This document shows positions 53,105 to 64,000 of a DNA stretch of 64,000 nt, in pieces (positions within the stretch are counted from its first letter, which is position 1; every line of letters begins with the position of its first letter). This stretch comes from Pictodentalium vernedei (lineage: Eukaryota > Mollusca > Scaphopoda > Dentaliida > Dentaliidae). Under the pieces are notes generated by a model that saw nothing but the letters and a program-made list of their open reading frames with translations, searched no databases and was not told where the DNA came from. Location of the stretch: positions 180,930,927 to 180,994,926 of the forward strand of contig CM062295.1 in NCBI GenBank assembly GCA_031216915.1. The letters run 5' to 3'. The translations under genes were made by a program, and so were the position numbers.

Positions 53105-53200
53105 TTGACTTTATCGCCATGTTGCGGCCACAATTAGCCATTGTGTAGAAATATGTGCCCTTAAACACCAATAAATATATAATTAATAAATAAATAAATA
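53105..53200 (+). mobile_element. SINE 3' end (5S-SINE-like tail)
   Basis: ACAATTAGCCATTGTG and CCCTTAAACACCAATAAATA followed by TAAA repeats match the 3' end of the 5S-derived SINE. The head is missing. The twin lies at 55545-55620. Confidence 0.55.
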
Positions 53201-54089
53201 AAACAAAACAAAACTCCAGAAAAATAACTCGTGGCCAGATCTACTTCAGATATCCAAGACAAAAAGAGCTTGGCATTCAAAACACTTTACGACGCAATGA
53301 CAAGGCTACATTTGGGGAAAGGCCAACACTGCCTGCATTTGTACTGAAGAAGGAATCCATGGTCGATGGTTAATCGAAAAATAATCGCGAAAGTTCTGGG
53401 GTATTCAAACAGTTTTGGAATTTTCCTCCACGTAGCTCTGTCTCCGTGTTTTTAGAAGTTTGATTTCCAACTGAAGCGTAATTATTTAGCCACGAGTTGT
53501 TCTCAAGAAATATTATTTGATAAGCGGCTCTGGTACAGTAGCAGACCTTCAGGAACCATTGATGCCTGCTGTCAACTGTGGGAGTTGATTACATATACTT
53601 TTCGTGTTCTATCCACCATAGCCTTCATTTTGATGTATAATTTGTGAATATTTAATTTATATTTAGGGAATATCGGACTTGGGAATTTCAAAGTAAACTA
53701 ATTTCCTTACACGTGCACTTAAATAGCAACTTAAAGTGTGATCTCGCATCCAAATTGTTGATTGTGTCCATTGCCAAAACACCCATCCAACGATTGGAGT
53801 TGTTTCCATTTCTTCACGGTTTAAATTGATCGGCTATTTATTTCGAGGTCACTCGTTTTCGTTTCCGCCTTTCCTCCTTTGACACTCATAGACATGCGAA
53901 AATCAATCGTTTACAGTCACTGAGGGTGGAAAGGGGCTTGTCCCCCACCGTCCCTGCGCGCCTTCGGCGCGCAAAACCATTCCTTTGTTGTTGTTCTTTT
54001 CCGAGTCACCCCTCCCTCTCCATGTAGAAATCTATTTTTCGCTTTACTATGGTATGCAACTCTGGGTATTGTCCTTTTAGTAATTTTAA

Positions 54090-54329
54090 CCCTTTACCTA
54101 ACGTAACGGCCAAAACCGACGACACTTGCAAAAAAAACTCTTGAATAACTATTTTTTTTTTATTTTTTGTCTCAAAAACATAGGTTATGACCCCTCGTTG
54201 GAACGAGCTCGTCGAGCTCGTTCCAACGAGGGGTCATAACCTATGTTTTTGAGACAAAAAAAAAAAAAAAAATAGTTATTCAAGATTTTTTTTTGCAAGT
54301 GTCGTCTGCTTTTCATGTTAGGTAAAGGG
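54090..54329. mobile_element. Palindromic TTAA MITE (copy D)
   Basis: TTAA at 54086-54089 and 54330-54333. The perfect palindromic centre runs from TTTTTGTCTCAAAAACATAG through GAGCTCGTCGAGCTC to its mirror. It occupies the same site as copy F in the duplicated block, so it predates the duplication. Confidence 0.85.
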
Positions 54330-54541
54330 TTAATACACTGCAAGAATGTCAGGGAGTGGAACAGAGCTGGTTTACTTTGGTAAACAAGTTCTGTCTTACT
54401 GGTCAAATTGGAAGCGACAACCACCATCGCCTGTGATGGAGTCCTCTAAAGTTGACAGCAGCATAGCTAGGTATAAACAGTTGGCTAAACGTGACTGTAA
54501 ACTTGTGTTGTTATAACTACAGATGCTGAAACTAACCTTAA

Positions 54542-54785
54542 CCCTTTACCTAACATGAAAAGCAGAAGACAATTGCAAAAAAAAATCTTGAATAACTATT
54601 TTTTTTTATTTTTTGTCTCAAAAACATAGGTTATGACCCCTCGTTGGAACGAGCTCGACGAGCTCGTTCCAACGAGGGGTCATAACCTATGTTTTTGAGA
54701 CAAAAAATGAAAAAATAATGAAAATTAATTGGCGATTTTTGAGAATAGCGCTGGCCGGTTTTGGCCGTTACGTTAGGTAAAGGGT
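54542..54785. mobile_element. Palindromic TTAA MITE (copy E)
   Basis: TTAA at 54538-54541 and 54786-54789. It is absent from the matching place in copy B, where the flanks read straight through as CTAACCGTAAGCACTT (about 56726-56741). That is close to the expected single target sequence (CTAACC-TTAA-GCACTT). It therefore inserted after the duplication and is a young copy. Confidence 0.88.
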
Positions 54786-55544
54786 TAAGCACTTATAAAT
54801 TATCAATGAATTAGTAATTTAAATTTTAGATCCACGTTTTTGGCCCTTCGCAGAATAGGGGTGGAAGATGGTGGAAGAAATACAGTGAACCGACTAAAGG
54901 TGGAATTCACTGCCTAAATGCCTAAACTATGTTGCATGTCTGTGGAAATGAGTGTGTGTGTGGGGGGGGGGGGGGAGGGGGGGACGCGTCCGATGTGCCT
55001 CTCACTCAGATCCGCCGCCTCTGACCAAATGCACTAACCCTTTAAAATATAATGTTTGGCGTTGATGGAAATTTGATAGTCAATGAACTGACGACGGGTC
55101 TGCTGAACAACAAATTGGTCGGGAGTTCAGTGTACATTTGATAGCAGATTCAGTGATAAATGAATTATCGCCGAATAAGCTATCAAATATAAACTGACGT
55201 CTTCCATTGCTGGAGACAGTATTTACATTCGACGTCCCCACTCAAGTACGCAGCGTTGAGAAGGCTCTTAAGGTGCTATATCAACAAGGAAAATACGTTT
55301 ACTTTGAAATTCCTACCTCTAATATTCCATAAATTCAAATTAAATATAGACAAATTATATATGAAAATAAAGTTTGTGGTGTCTAGAACACGAAAAATAG
55401 AGTTGACAAGAGACATCAGTGGTTCCTGGAAGTCTGCTATAGATAATAAAATAATTCCACGTGGTAACCCCGGGAAGTGAAACAGACAGAAGCAGTGCTT
55501 GTTTAAATGATTGACTACGTTTGACTTTATCGCCATGTTGCGGC

Positions 55545-55625
55545 CGCAATTAGCCATTGTGCAGAAATATGTGACCTTAAACACCAATAAATATATAAAT
55601 AATAAATAAATAAATAAAACAAAAC
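55545..55625 (+). mobile_element. SINE 3' end, duplicated copy
   Basis: GTGACCTTAAACACCAATAA with an AATAAATA tail. It is the twin of 53105-53200 through the segmental duplication. Confidence 0.55.
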
Positions 55626-56336
55626 TTCAGAAAAATAACTCGTGGCCAAATCTACTTCAGATATCCAAGACAAAAAGAGCTAGGCATTCAAAACACTTTA
55701 CGACGCAATGACAAGGCTACATTTGGGGAAAGACCAACACTGCCTGCGTTTGTACTGAAGAAGGAACCCATGGCCGATGGTTAATTGAAAAATAATCGCG
55801 AAAGTTTTGGGGTCTGTCTCCGCGTTTTTAAGAAGTTTGATTTCCTACTGAAGAGTAATTATTTAGCCACGAGTTGTTCTCATGAAATATTTGATTAGCG
55901 GTTCTGGTACAAATACAGTAGCAGACTCCCAGGAACCATTGATGCCTGCTGTCAACTGTGGGAGTTGATTACATATATTGTTCGTGTTCTATTCACCCTA
56001 GCCTTCATTTTGATGTATAATTTGTGAATATTTAATTTATATTTAGGGAATATCAGACTTGGGAATTTCAAAGTAAACTAATTTTCCTTTCACGTGTACC
56101 TCAATAGCGCCTTTAAGTTTGATCTCGCAACCAAATTGGTGGTTATATCCATTGTCAAAAACACCCATCCAACAATTAGAGTTGTTTCCCTTCCTTCACG
56201 GTTTAAAAAAAATCTGCTATTTATTTCGAGGTCACTCTTTTTCTTTTACGAGTCACCCCTCCCTGTCCATGTAGAAACCTATTTTTCGCTTTACTATGGT
56301 ATGCAACTCTAGGTATTGTCCTCTTGGTAATTTTAA

Positions 56337-56521
56337 CCCTTTACCTAACATGAAAAGCAGACGACACTTGCAAAAAAAATTCTTGAATTCTCGACGAGCT
56401 CGTTCCAACGAGGGGTCATAACCTATGTTTTTGAGACAAAAAATGAAAAAAATAATGAAAATTAATTGGCGATTTTTGAGAATAGCGCTGGCCGGTTTTG
56501 GCCGCTACGTTAGGTAAAGGG
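56337..56521. mobile_element. Palindromic TTAA MITE (copy F, left arm deleted)
   Basis: TTAA at 56333-56336 and 56522-56525. It begins CCCTTTACCTAACATG, then jumps from TTCTTGAATT to CTCGACGAGCTCGTTCC. The left palindrome arm is gone and the right one is intact. Cousin copy D at the matching site keeps both arms, so the arm was lost after duplication. Confidence 0.85.
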
Positions 56522-56904
56522 TTAATCTACTGCAAGAATGTCAGGGAGTGGAACAGAGCTGGTTTACTTTAGTAAACAAGTTCTGTTTTATTTGTCAAAT
56601 AGGGGGCGACAACCACCATCGCCTGTGATGGAGTCGTCTAAAGTAGACAGCAGTATAGCTAGGTATAAACGGTTGGCTAAACGTGACTTTAAACTTGTGT
56701 TGTTATAGCCACAGATGCTGAAACTAACCGTAAGCACTTATAAATTATCAATAAATTAGTAATTTAAATTTCAGATCCATATTTGATTACAATTATTGTA
56801 ACGAGGACAGTTAATATTGCAATAATCGTATTATTTGCTGTGCCATTAAAATGCCACTCAAACATGTAATGCCCTCTGAGCTGCGAAATGTGTTTATGTT
56901 AATA

Positions 56905-58476
56905 TACTACTCAAAGTTTGCTAAGCACCAAGTACATCCAACTACCTGTTTTACGTTTTAGTTGAAATATTGTAATGAAAAGTTTATATATTTTTTATTT
57001 AATTATATCTTTAATGATTTAAGTACAGAAATTAAGATTTTATTTGTGTTTGACATTATGTATTAGCTTTTGAATACGATAACCATGGAAAATGGATATT
57101 ATTGGTAAATGAGGAAATTTTTCAATATGCCAAAAAGTTGACGGAGCGAACTGGTATGGCTTCAATATCGAGTATGAGACCCATTACTGTTAATTGCAGC
57201 TTGACAACGCTTTCTCGTGCCCCCAATCAGGTTCCTGGTGGTCCTTTGTGGGATGTTGTTGCATTCTTGGACCAGCATGGCACCAAGCTCCTGGACACTT
57301 GTTGGCTTGACTGGACGGGCTGAAATTGCAAGCTGCAACTCATTCCAGACATGTTCGATTGGATTGAGGTCAGGGGATCTTGCTGGCCAGTCCATACGCT
57401 CAATCCCCTCCCTCTGTCGGTACTCCCCGACCGCATGGGCAACTGAGGACGAGCATTATCGTCCATCAGAATGAATCTATCACCCACTGCACCTGCATAC
57501 AATCTGACGTGGACATCCAGGATCTCATCAATATACCGTTGTGCAGTCAACGTACCACGTTCAAGGACACAGAGCTCTGTACATCCATCCCAGCTGATGC
57601 CGCCCCAGACCATGATTGACCCTCCACCATAACGGTTATGCTCAGCAATGTTGGCTGTATGGAATCGCTCTCCTGGTCTTCTCCATACCCTAGAACGCCT
57701 ATCTGTGTAGTCTAGGCAGTACCTTGACTCATCTGTGAAAAGAACAGGTCGCCAATCTTCTCTAGTCCATCCAACGTGGTCCATGGCCCATTCATGTCGT
57801 GCCTGGTGGTGGTTCTGGGACTACGGAATGCGAATACATTGTTTTCTCGATCGGATACAACCTTCGTGCAACCTTGTCCGAATAGTCTGCGTCGAAACAT
57901 TTACCCCGGATGCATTCTGAAGGTCACTGCGAGGCTGGGTTGCTGTGGCAAAGCGATTCCTACGAGCCTGAATGATCAAAAACCGGTCTTCAGCTGCAGA
58001 TGTTGCCCTGTCTCTGCCACCACCATGCCGTCTTACTGGTGTGCCATACTGCTGAAATCTTGCCCAGGCCCTGGTGATCACAGTATGGTGCACACCTAGG
58101 GCTTCACCAACCTGACGATGGGTAGCCCCTTGCTCCACCATCCCCAAAGCCCGCCACATTTCTGCTCCAGACAAACGTCTTTTTACATTTGCATTTGCCA
58201 TATTCAATCATTAAATCACAAGGGTTCGTGTTGAAATGAAGATTGAATACCCTACACATGTCATGTACATGTAGACAGTACACAAAAACATCATGAAAAT
58301 CAACGGGTACATGCTTTCCATGACTGTCACGAAAAGTCTGCCTGTCAAAATATAAACACTGGGGACCATCTCAATACATTCCTCAATCACATCCACCAAA
58401 AATATCGCAAATATGTCACAAGCAAATTTCACAATGATGTGTCAAATATTTGGTGCTTAGTACACTTTGAGTAGTA
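56905..58476 (-). mobile_element. Tc1-like transposon
   Basis: A 1,572-bp element. The terminal inverted repeats are TACTACTCAAAGTTTGCTAA then GCACCAAGTA on the left and TACTACTCAAAGTGTACTAA then GCACCAAATA on the right (reversed). TA target duplications lie at 56903-56904 and 58477-58478. It encodes a decayed transposase on the minus strand. Confidence 0.9.
57162..58207 (-). pseudogene. Tc1-like transposase, frameshifted
   Basis: A cut-and-paste DDE transposase. The N-terminal paired-type DNA-binding part (58207-57821) has KRRLSGAEMWRALGMVEQGA and HHTVITRAWARFQQYGTP, where GRD is the hook. The catalytic domain reads from 57784: LFTDESRY (first D), IMVWGGIS, ILMDDNARPQ (second D). It shifts near 57395 to WPARSPDLNPIEHVWNEL (third residue E, D34E spacing), which runs to 57162. 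Frame changes near 57800 and 57395 make it nonfunctional. The total of about 340 residues fits the family. Confidence 0.9.
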
Positions 58477-58478
58477 TA

Positions 58479-59266
58479 TTCATGTGTAGTTTCATTTCAC
58501 GTGTCCTTGCCGAAATCGCGATAACATCGATATTCGAAGGTATAAATAGCGAGAAACAACAACTTTGAACTTACTTTGAATGAATCTAACGAACGAACGC
58601 AAGAACTCAAACTCCAAGCAGCGTTGTCTCCTCTCGCTACGGCCGACAAATCGGATCATATCCAATCTATCTAGCGTACAGACGGGAGGCAACACTGCTT
58701 TGAGTTGGCAAAAACTGCACAACGAACCTTTTTTCCGGCGTCCCTCGTTAACTCTGCACTCAAAGTCGTGTCAACCGAAAATTAGTCCAAATGCTCCGTC
58801 CCGAAAGATTGACGTCGTATATTGGTGGTGTGGTAGTCAACATACAACAGTTAAACAACAAAAATCACCGGGAAAATTCTAATTAATGCGTTTTTTTCAT
58901 GGTTGCAGACCAGCAAATCTTGCCCTACTTTTGTACACGCCACAGAGCTTGACATTATTAAGTTCAACAAACAAGATACAGAGTTTGAAGCTGCTAATTT
59001 TATGTTGGGGGTGGTTATGTGATACCAGCGGCGTATGGATATCGTTTTTTTATGGTTGTGTGGTTGTGGTGATGAAGGAAAGGAGTGGGGGGTCCAAACC
59101 ATGAAATGCGCGACCGAACCCTGCGCGTCAAAGCAACGATGCGTGCCACACACCGTGATGTGTGTGGAATGTTCTTTTTGTCTCATTGGTTGGAGAACTG
59201 GACATTGAACGTTTGACGATTCGATTCTTACCCGCGCCATTTGTGCTGAATCCATGGAAAAGACAC
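58479..59266. other. Noncoding, no gene seen
   Basis: No convincing gene. The frames on both strands are short and lack recognisable motifs. Confidence 0.45.
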
Positions 59267-59270
59267 TTAA

Positions 59271-59512
59271 CTCTTAACGCGCTGAGTATTTTCAATATAT
59301 TTTTTTATCACATCTAGTCATGGCTGCTGCGAAGCAGCCATGGCTGGATTTGATAAAACAATTCATCTAAATTCTACTCAAGGAATCATTGGTGAAAAAT
59401 CCATGCAATATACAAGAGGAAATTTGATTGAATATGCCCCAAATCATATTTATTTCAGTGGCAAGAGAAATCCTGTCCTGGACAGGAATATCTGCCAGCA
59501 ACATGCAAGAAG
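59271..59512. mobile_element. Second TTAA-bounded MITE family (copy 2)
   Basis: TTAA at 59267-59270 and 59513-59516. It starts CTCTTAACGCGCTGAGTA, carries the CATGGCTGCTGCGAAGCAGC hairpin, and ends ATGCAAGAAG. It is diverged from copy 1 (8613-8885) throughout. Confidence 0.65.
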
Positions 59513-59539
59513 TTAATTCCGATTGTCACTGGATCACGG

Positions 59540-59720
59540 TGGCGCTGTGTACTTAGGCATAATGCACGTCAATGGAGCACTTGCTTTCAACTGCTGCTAA
59601 CTCTGCTCGTGCCGGGTTAGTAAGTTGGATAGTCCGACAGTTACTCACCACTGCTAGGTGGTTCTCTCCAGGTACTCGGGCTTCCCCACCCGTAAAACTA
59701 CCCGACACGATATGATCCTG
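59540..59720 (+). mobile_element. 5S-derived SINE fragment
   Basis: The body only, on the plus strand: GTGTACTTAGGCATAATGCA, then GGTGGTTCTCTCCAGGTACT and CCCACCCGTAAAACTAC. The head and tail are missing. Confidence 0.6.
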
Positions 59721-59772
59721 GATGTTCAAAGTGTTATTAAAATGCAATAAAAAATTAAACAATAGCAGCATG

Positions 59773-61338
59773 TTTTTTAGATGACCTGACTGAAAGTCAG
59801 GGAGCGCTAAAGTGATCACTTTTTGTCCGTCGTCCATCCTTTGTCCATCGTCTGTCACTGGGTCGAAATGAACCAAATTTCATATGCATGTTTCTTATCA
59901 TATGTCTTTTCAACTTTGTTTAAACAAAGTGGCCACGCCCACAAGGGGCACCAAAAGGGGCATAATTCTGTTAGCACCCCAGATTTGTTTTTTAAAAAAA
60001 TTGAAAAATCTTCTTCTGCAGAACTTCCATTCAGAATCTTTTGATACTTGGTATACAATATCTTTAGATCAGATTCAGGTTTGTTTGATGCAAATCCCTG
60101 TATTCATATTTGGCACCATATGGGAACCCGAATTTTAACTTTGTACAATATGAGGAAATGTATTTAAAAATCTTCTTCAGATCTACCAGTCAGAATCTCT
60201 TGATATTTGGTATACAGCATCTTTGGGGGGTGGGGTGTGGGGGGGGGGTGGGTGGGTGGATTGTCAGCTTTAAGTTTGTTCAAGTCAAGTCCCCAGAGTC
60301 ATATTTGGGCTTCCTATAGGAGCCCGAAATTAAATTAGTGCAAAATGAGGAATATTATTTAAATCTTCTGTGTGTATGTAGCATCCTGAGTGGGGTGAGA
60401 TTAATTTTTGTTCAAATCAAGTCTTTGGGTTCATATTTGGGCTCCCTATGGGCAATGTGAAGAAATTTATTTAATTTTTTTTCTTCTGGTCTGCCAGTCA
60501 GAATCTCTTGATATTTGGCATACTGCATCTTTTTTTTGGGGTGGGGGGGGGGGGGGGGCAGCATGAAGTTTGTTCAAATCAAGTCCCTGAAGTGATATTT
60601 GAGCACGAACTTTAACATAGTACAATATGAGGAATATTATTTAAAAATCTTCTTCAGATCTACTAGTCAGAATCTTTTGATGTTTGATATACAACATCTT
60701 TAGGAGTTTCAGATTCAAGTTTCTTCAACTCAAGTCTCTAGGTTCATATTCGGGCTCCCTATGGGAACCCGCATTTTAACTGGTGCAATATGAAGAATTT
60801 ATTTAAAAATCATTTTCTTCCGATCTACCAGACAAAATCTCTTGATACTTGGTATACTGCATCTTTGCTTTGGCAGCTTGATGTGTGTTCAAATTAAGTC
60901 ACTGGAGTGATATTTGGGCTCTCTGTGAGAGCCGAAATTTTAACTTTGTGTAATATGCGAAAAAGTTTTTAAAATCTTCTTCAGATCTGCTAATCAGAAT
61001 TTTTTGCCGATTGGTATAGAGTATCCTTTGAGATGGGGGAGGGAAGGGGGGATTCAAGTTCGTTCAAATCAAATCTCCTTCTTCACATCCACCAGATCTA
61101 ATAGGTTATTTTTTTTCTTTTTGCTTCAAAATGAGTTTTGAAGGAGTTTTGAGTGATGTTATGCACCCCACCCCCCAAAAAACCCAAAACAATTCATCCA
61201 ACAGACCCTTCCCCCATCCCACCCCTAGCTAAATTAGATTAACTGTATTAACATGTTGATGCAGAATGTGACCTTACATCCTTCTTTAAACAATGTTATC
61301 AGGTGAGCTATTAAGGCCCTTTGGGGCCTCTTGTTTTA
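59773..61338 (+). mobile_element. Pearl-like element, most complete copy
   Basis: The head ATGACCTGACTGAAAGTCAG then GGAGCGC is followed by CCGTCGTCCATCC microsatellite. About six units of about 180-210 bp follow, marked by AATCTTCTTCAGATCTACCA, CAGAATCTCTTGATATTTGG and TGGGCTCCCTATGGG. A poly-G tract lies at 60540-60557. The tail is TATCAGGTGAGCTATTAAGG then CCCTTTGGGGCCTCTTGTTT. CACCTGA-type motifs are inverted between the ends, followed by a terminal hairpin. Bivalve pearl and insect DINE-1 elements (Helentron-related) have the same plan. Confidence 0.65.
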
Positions 61339-63537
61339 AAAACAGATGCTAACTCCAGAAATTCCATATTTGAGAGATGACCATTCATTTGGTTCACTTC
61401 GACACAAACTGTATGAATGTAAACCACGTATTATAAAGTCTATAAGAACGCTGTAATTGCATGCAAAACTGCACGTATGTCTGTAAGCACTTGTTCAACA
61501 AATCTCTGTAATGAGCTTTGTTAAAAGTAAATTTCTTATAACGAGTTCATCGCAGCAATTTTTTTTTTTTAAACGTGTAACTCTCAAAGACTCGTGAATG
61601 CATTTGGTGAATTGATGTCGTTTGCACCTATACACAGGGAATAACCAAAGACGCCTTTTTTCCACATATATGTTTCATGGTCACACTATGATTTTAAACA
61701 TTTGAAAGAACGCCATGATTTTGAATCGAGGCTTACGTCCCACTGGAGGTGTGTGTGTGTGTGTGTGTGTGTGTGGGGGGGGGGGGGGGTGCGGTTAATA
61801 ACATGCCATAGACATGTCCCGAGGGCAGTAATTTGGGAGGGGGTACTCCCTCTGAAAATCTTGACATTTTTTAAACACCCGAGGTTCATTCTGAGGTAGT
61901 GGCGGCGCCAGAGTTCCCCCCATGAGGGGCTTGTGCTCCCCGACGCGGTGCTACGGTATTCCCAGACAAGCACACAATAAAAGAGACAGTTTCCCCGTGG
62001 GGGAGGGGGGGGGGGCTAACGCTCCACGACAGGGATATGCCTCCCCCTGTCGATCCTCCTCGCGCCACTCAAGATCTAAGGCACTCAAACTGAGCTAATT
62101 TATCACAAAGACAACATAATTTGTTATGACAAGCCGTCACAAGCTATTAGTTTTTCCCGCGTATCGCGCTTCTCCAACGAGGAAAGTACCACGTATACGT
62201 GACTGAATTCATAGAGAGCCTGAATATTTTAAGACTATGTTTATAAGACAGAATAAGACCTGATAAGACAGACATTTGTAACGGGTGGGGTGGACGGCTC
62301 CCCAGGGGCTAGAACCCTGGGCGAAATCTCCCTGTTGTTCTTCAGATTCGTGAGGATCTGGGTCAACTAGTAAACCATGGATAAAATATAACTCAACTCC
62401 AGAGGTAGAATAACCATAAAGTAATGTGTTGTGGTCTGGATGAATTCACAATAAAATAGAAAAACAGTTTGTACGTGGTTTATTAAGAAGCCAAAAATAG
62501 TATGATACGAAATGGACATGATTGTGAATAACGGATCAAAAACCACGGGCCCACTACACTTTGTACCCAAAAGAGGTTTAAGTTCCACCCAACATATGTT
62601 CAGTAAATGTGGATGGTTCCCACAGAACTCATACCTGGAGAGAATCAGTGTCAGAAACGTTGATTCTCACCAGGGCCGAGTTGAATGGGTCCGAAAATGA
62701 CGGTGCCCATTACGGTTAACCTTTTTACAGGTTACAAAGTGTCCCCATAACTAACCTCAACAGGCAGTTGTACTGGCGCAGCTGAACTGGAGCTTTAATG
62801 CCAAGAAGTGGACGGCGAATTATGAGCGAGACAGCTCTTAAATAGGATAATTTCGCGGGGAAAGATTTCAAATACTGGAATCTGATTGATCCCTCGCTTT
62901 CACCTCGACAAATGAAACAGCAGCAAAATTCACTGCGGCGTGAACCAATAAATTACATTGATTACATTTTGAACATGGAAATGACTTGAAGCCAACAAAA
63001 ATAGAATTACACCTCTGTAATGAGCAGACGAATTATAACAGAGTAATTTAGAACTTCTATTGTATATTTTATATTTCAACTGCTGTTACTAAATCCGTTA
63101 CACATTTACTGCTTTGGTCAAATTTTGGTGAACATTTTCTTGAGGAGAATTTTGCATTTGTTTTCTTTTTGAACTGTTTTGGTTTTTTAATCTATCCTGC
63201 GAAAAAACGCAATCCTGTCCGACCACGAAGAGTGCTTGATTTTTTAACGGAATTTGGCGTGAAAAATGCGCAGTACTCGTGACAAAAATGGCACGTGAAA
63301 TTCAGGGTTTTCAGCGCGATCATCGTTAGAAGACTGACTCGACATCTTAGACTCCAATCCAGACGAAAATGTCCCAATTAGAAAAGGGAGGGTGGAGGTG
63401 TCACATCACCTGTTGATGCCTCCTGCCTTCTAGGTCAAAAACAAGGTTACGCGCAGCATCCCCCACTCTCCTCTCCAGCGTCCCTGCGAATAGGTCTCCA
63501 CACGCTGAATACATCGCAAATCACAATTTTTAATCCT
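61339..63537. other. Noncoding, no gene seen
   Basis: It contains (GT)n followed by poly-G (61750-61788) and a poly-G tract near 62004-62014. AATCCAGACGAAAATGTCCC (63356) also occurs at 20841. No frame is convincing. Confidence 0.5.
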
Positions 63538-63948
63538 TTATTTATCTATTTATTTATTGGTGTTTAAGGTCACATGCTTATGCACAATGACTAATCATGA
63601 CCGTGACAGTTTTACGGGTGGAGGAAGCCCAAGTACTCGGAGAGAACCACCGAGCAACGACGACCAGCTGCCAGCTTCCCAACATCGTAACCCCGCACTG
63701 CAGCATAGGCAGGGTTTGATTGGTTGAAGACATGCGCACCATCGACGTGCAGTACGCCTAGTACACGGCGTCATCGTGCCCCCATGTGGACAATCGGGGT
63801 TAAGTGCCTTGCCCAAGGACACAACGCGGGAGTCCAAATCGATCTCCCAGACGGTCACCCATCCGAGGATTAACCGGGCTCGACGTTGCTTAACTTCGGT
63901 GATCTGACGAGAACCGGTTACCGCGACGCCACCGCGCCCCCTTTTAAT
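63538..63948 (-). mobile_element. 5S rRNA-derived SINE (fullest copy)
   Basis: About 410 bp. On the minus strand the head is 5S-like: the plus strand at 63843-63917 reads ACGGTCACCCATCCGAGGAT, TAACCGGGCTCGACGTTGCT and TAACTTCGGTGATCTGACGA, close to the complement of animal 5S rRNA over about 75 bp. The body contains GTTAAGTGCCTTGCCCAAGG (plus strand), a motif shared with conserved SINE central domains. A second body block includes AGTACTCGGAGAGAACCACC. The 3' tail is the AT-rich 63538-63562. Confidence 0.8.
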
Positions 63949-64000
63949 CATTTGAGGTGCTATATAAATAATAGAATTTTGTTTATTTTGAAATTCCCAC
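63949..64000. repeat. Start of a further copy of the duplicated block's repeat
   Basis: TTTGAGGTGCTATATAAATA and TTTATTTTGAAATTCCCAC resemble 52853-52900 and 55268-55310. The copy continues past the window end. Confidence 0.5.

Larger units (their letters stand above)
52486..54836. repeat. Tandem segmental duplication, copy A
   Basis: The block repeats at 54837-56780. It starts TTTTGGCC and GGAAGATGGTAGAAGAAATA, and ends GCACTTATAAATTATCAAT then TTAGTAATTTAAATTTTAGA. Inside, 52845-53010 and 53540-53705 are inverted repeats (for example TTTACTTTGAAATTCC with its reverse). Copy A also has a TTAA MITE absent from copy B, and about 150 bp near 53850-54000 that copy B lacks. Confidence 0.75.
54837..56780. 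repeat. Tandem segmental duplication, copy B
   Basis: Same order as copy A: poly-G (54961-54976), the inverted-repeat pair (55270-55430 and about 55920-56080), SINE tail (55545-55620), TTAA MITE F, and CTGGTTTACTTTAGTAAAC. Divergence from copy A is visible but low, with a few changes per line. No gene: frames are short and repeat between copies. Confidence 0.75.

Noticed and set aside
57102-57920. Plus-strand frames across the Tc1-like element
   Set aside because: They are antisense shadows of the Tc1-like transposase, whose DDE motifs are on the minus strand.
59773-61338. Classical Helitron with 5'-TC and CTRR-3' ends
   Set aside because: The terminal hairpin is followed by CTTGTTT, not CTRR, and no Rep/helicase is present. 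I kept only the looser pearl/DINE-1-like comparison.
63843-63917. Possible 5S rRNA gene
   Set aside because: The 5S similarity covers only part of the gene, is diverged, and is fused to a SINE body and tail repeated elsewhere in the window.

Overview
The window looks like nuclear DNA of a marine invertebrate. The transposons carry spliced genes with GT-AG introns, and the window holds tRNA- and 5S-derived SINEs, many satellites and many poly-G tracts. Pearl-like elements carrying CCGT microsatellites are typical of bivalves and other lophotrochozoans, so a mollusc or related phylum is my best guess (low confidence). I see no bacterial-type operons, no CRISPR, no complete rRNA gene and no complete host gene. 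One short terminal exon (6783-6885) is the only candidate host coding sequence. Almost everything else is mobile DNA in several layers.

Layout. 1-2604: a pearl-like element split by a decayed LINE. 2605-4366: an old TTAA MITE split by a 1.58-kb foldback element that carries a SINE and GA microsatellites. 4908-6755: pearl-like element. 6783-6885: candidate exon. 7196-9195: small MITEs. 9210-19925: a decayed DIRS-type tyrosine-recombinase retroelement and its inverted terminal sequence, split by two pearl-like elements and by a hAT-type MITE (13187-14076). 20070-22530: a pearl fragment and several snapback hairpins. 22844-29402: a 6.56-kb DNA transposon with ~165-bp terminal inverted repeats, a 3-bp duplication and one long open gene ending in a FEN/XPG-like nuclease and a CXC domain. 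It resembles the Academ superfamily and sits inside an old LINE.

32135-46893 is a nested stack. A pearl-like element was split by a second DIRS copy. That DIRS copy was split by a LINE with two long ORFs (33509-38777) and by a six-exon Mutator-like (MULE) element with a 10-bp target duplication (39745-44102). One MULE intron holds a miniature relative of the same LINE family. 46894-64000: more pearl-like elements, palindromic TTAA MITEs, 5S-derived SINEs, a tandem duplication of about 2 kb (52486-56780), a Tc1-like element with intact ends but a frameshifted transposase (56905-58476), and noncoding sequence.

How the parts act together. The best-preserved protein sources are the Academ-like gene, the two LINE ORFs and, less so, the MULE gene, which has two apparent frameshifts. 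The palindromic TTAA MITEs, hAT MITE, SINEs and pearl-like elements encode nothing and would depend on proteins made elsewhere. Insertion order is readable: pearl, then DIRS, then MULE, then mini-LINE; and old LINE, then Academ-like.
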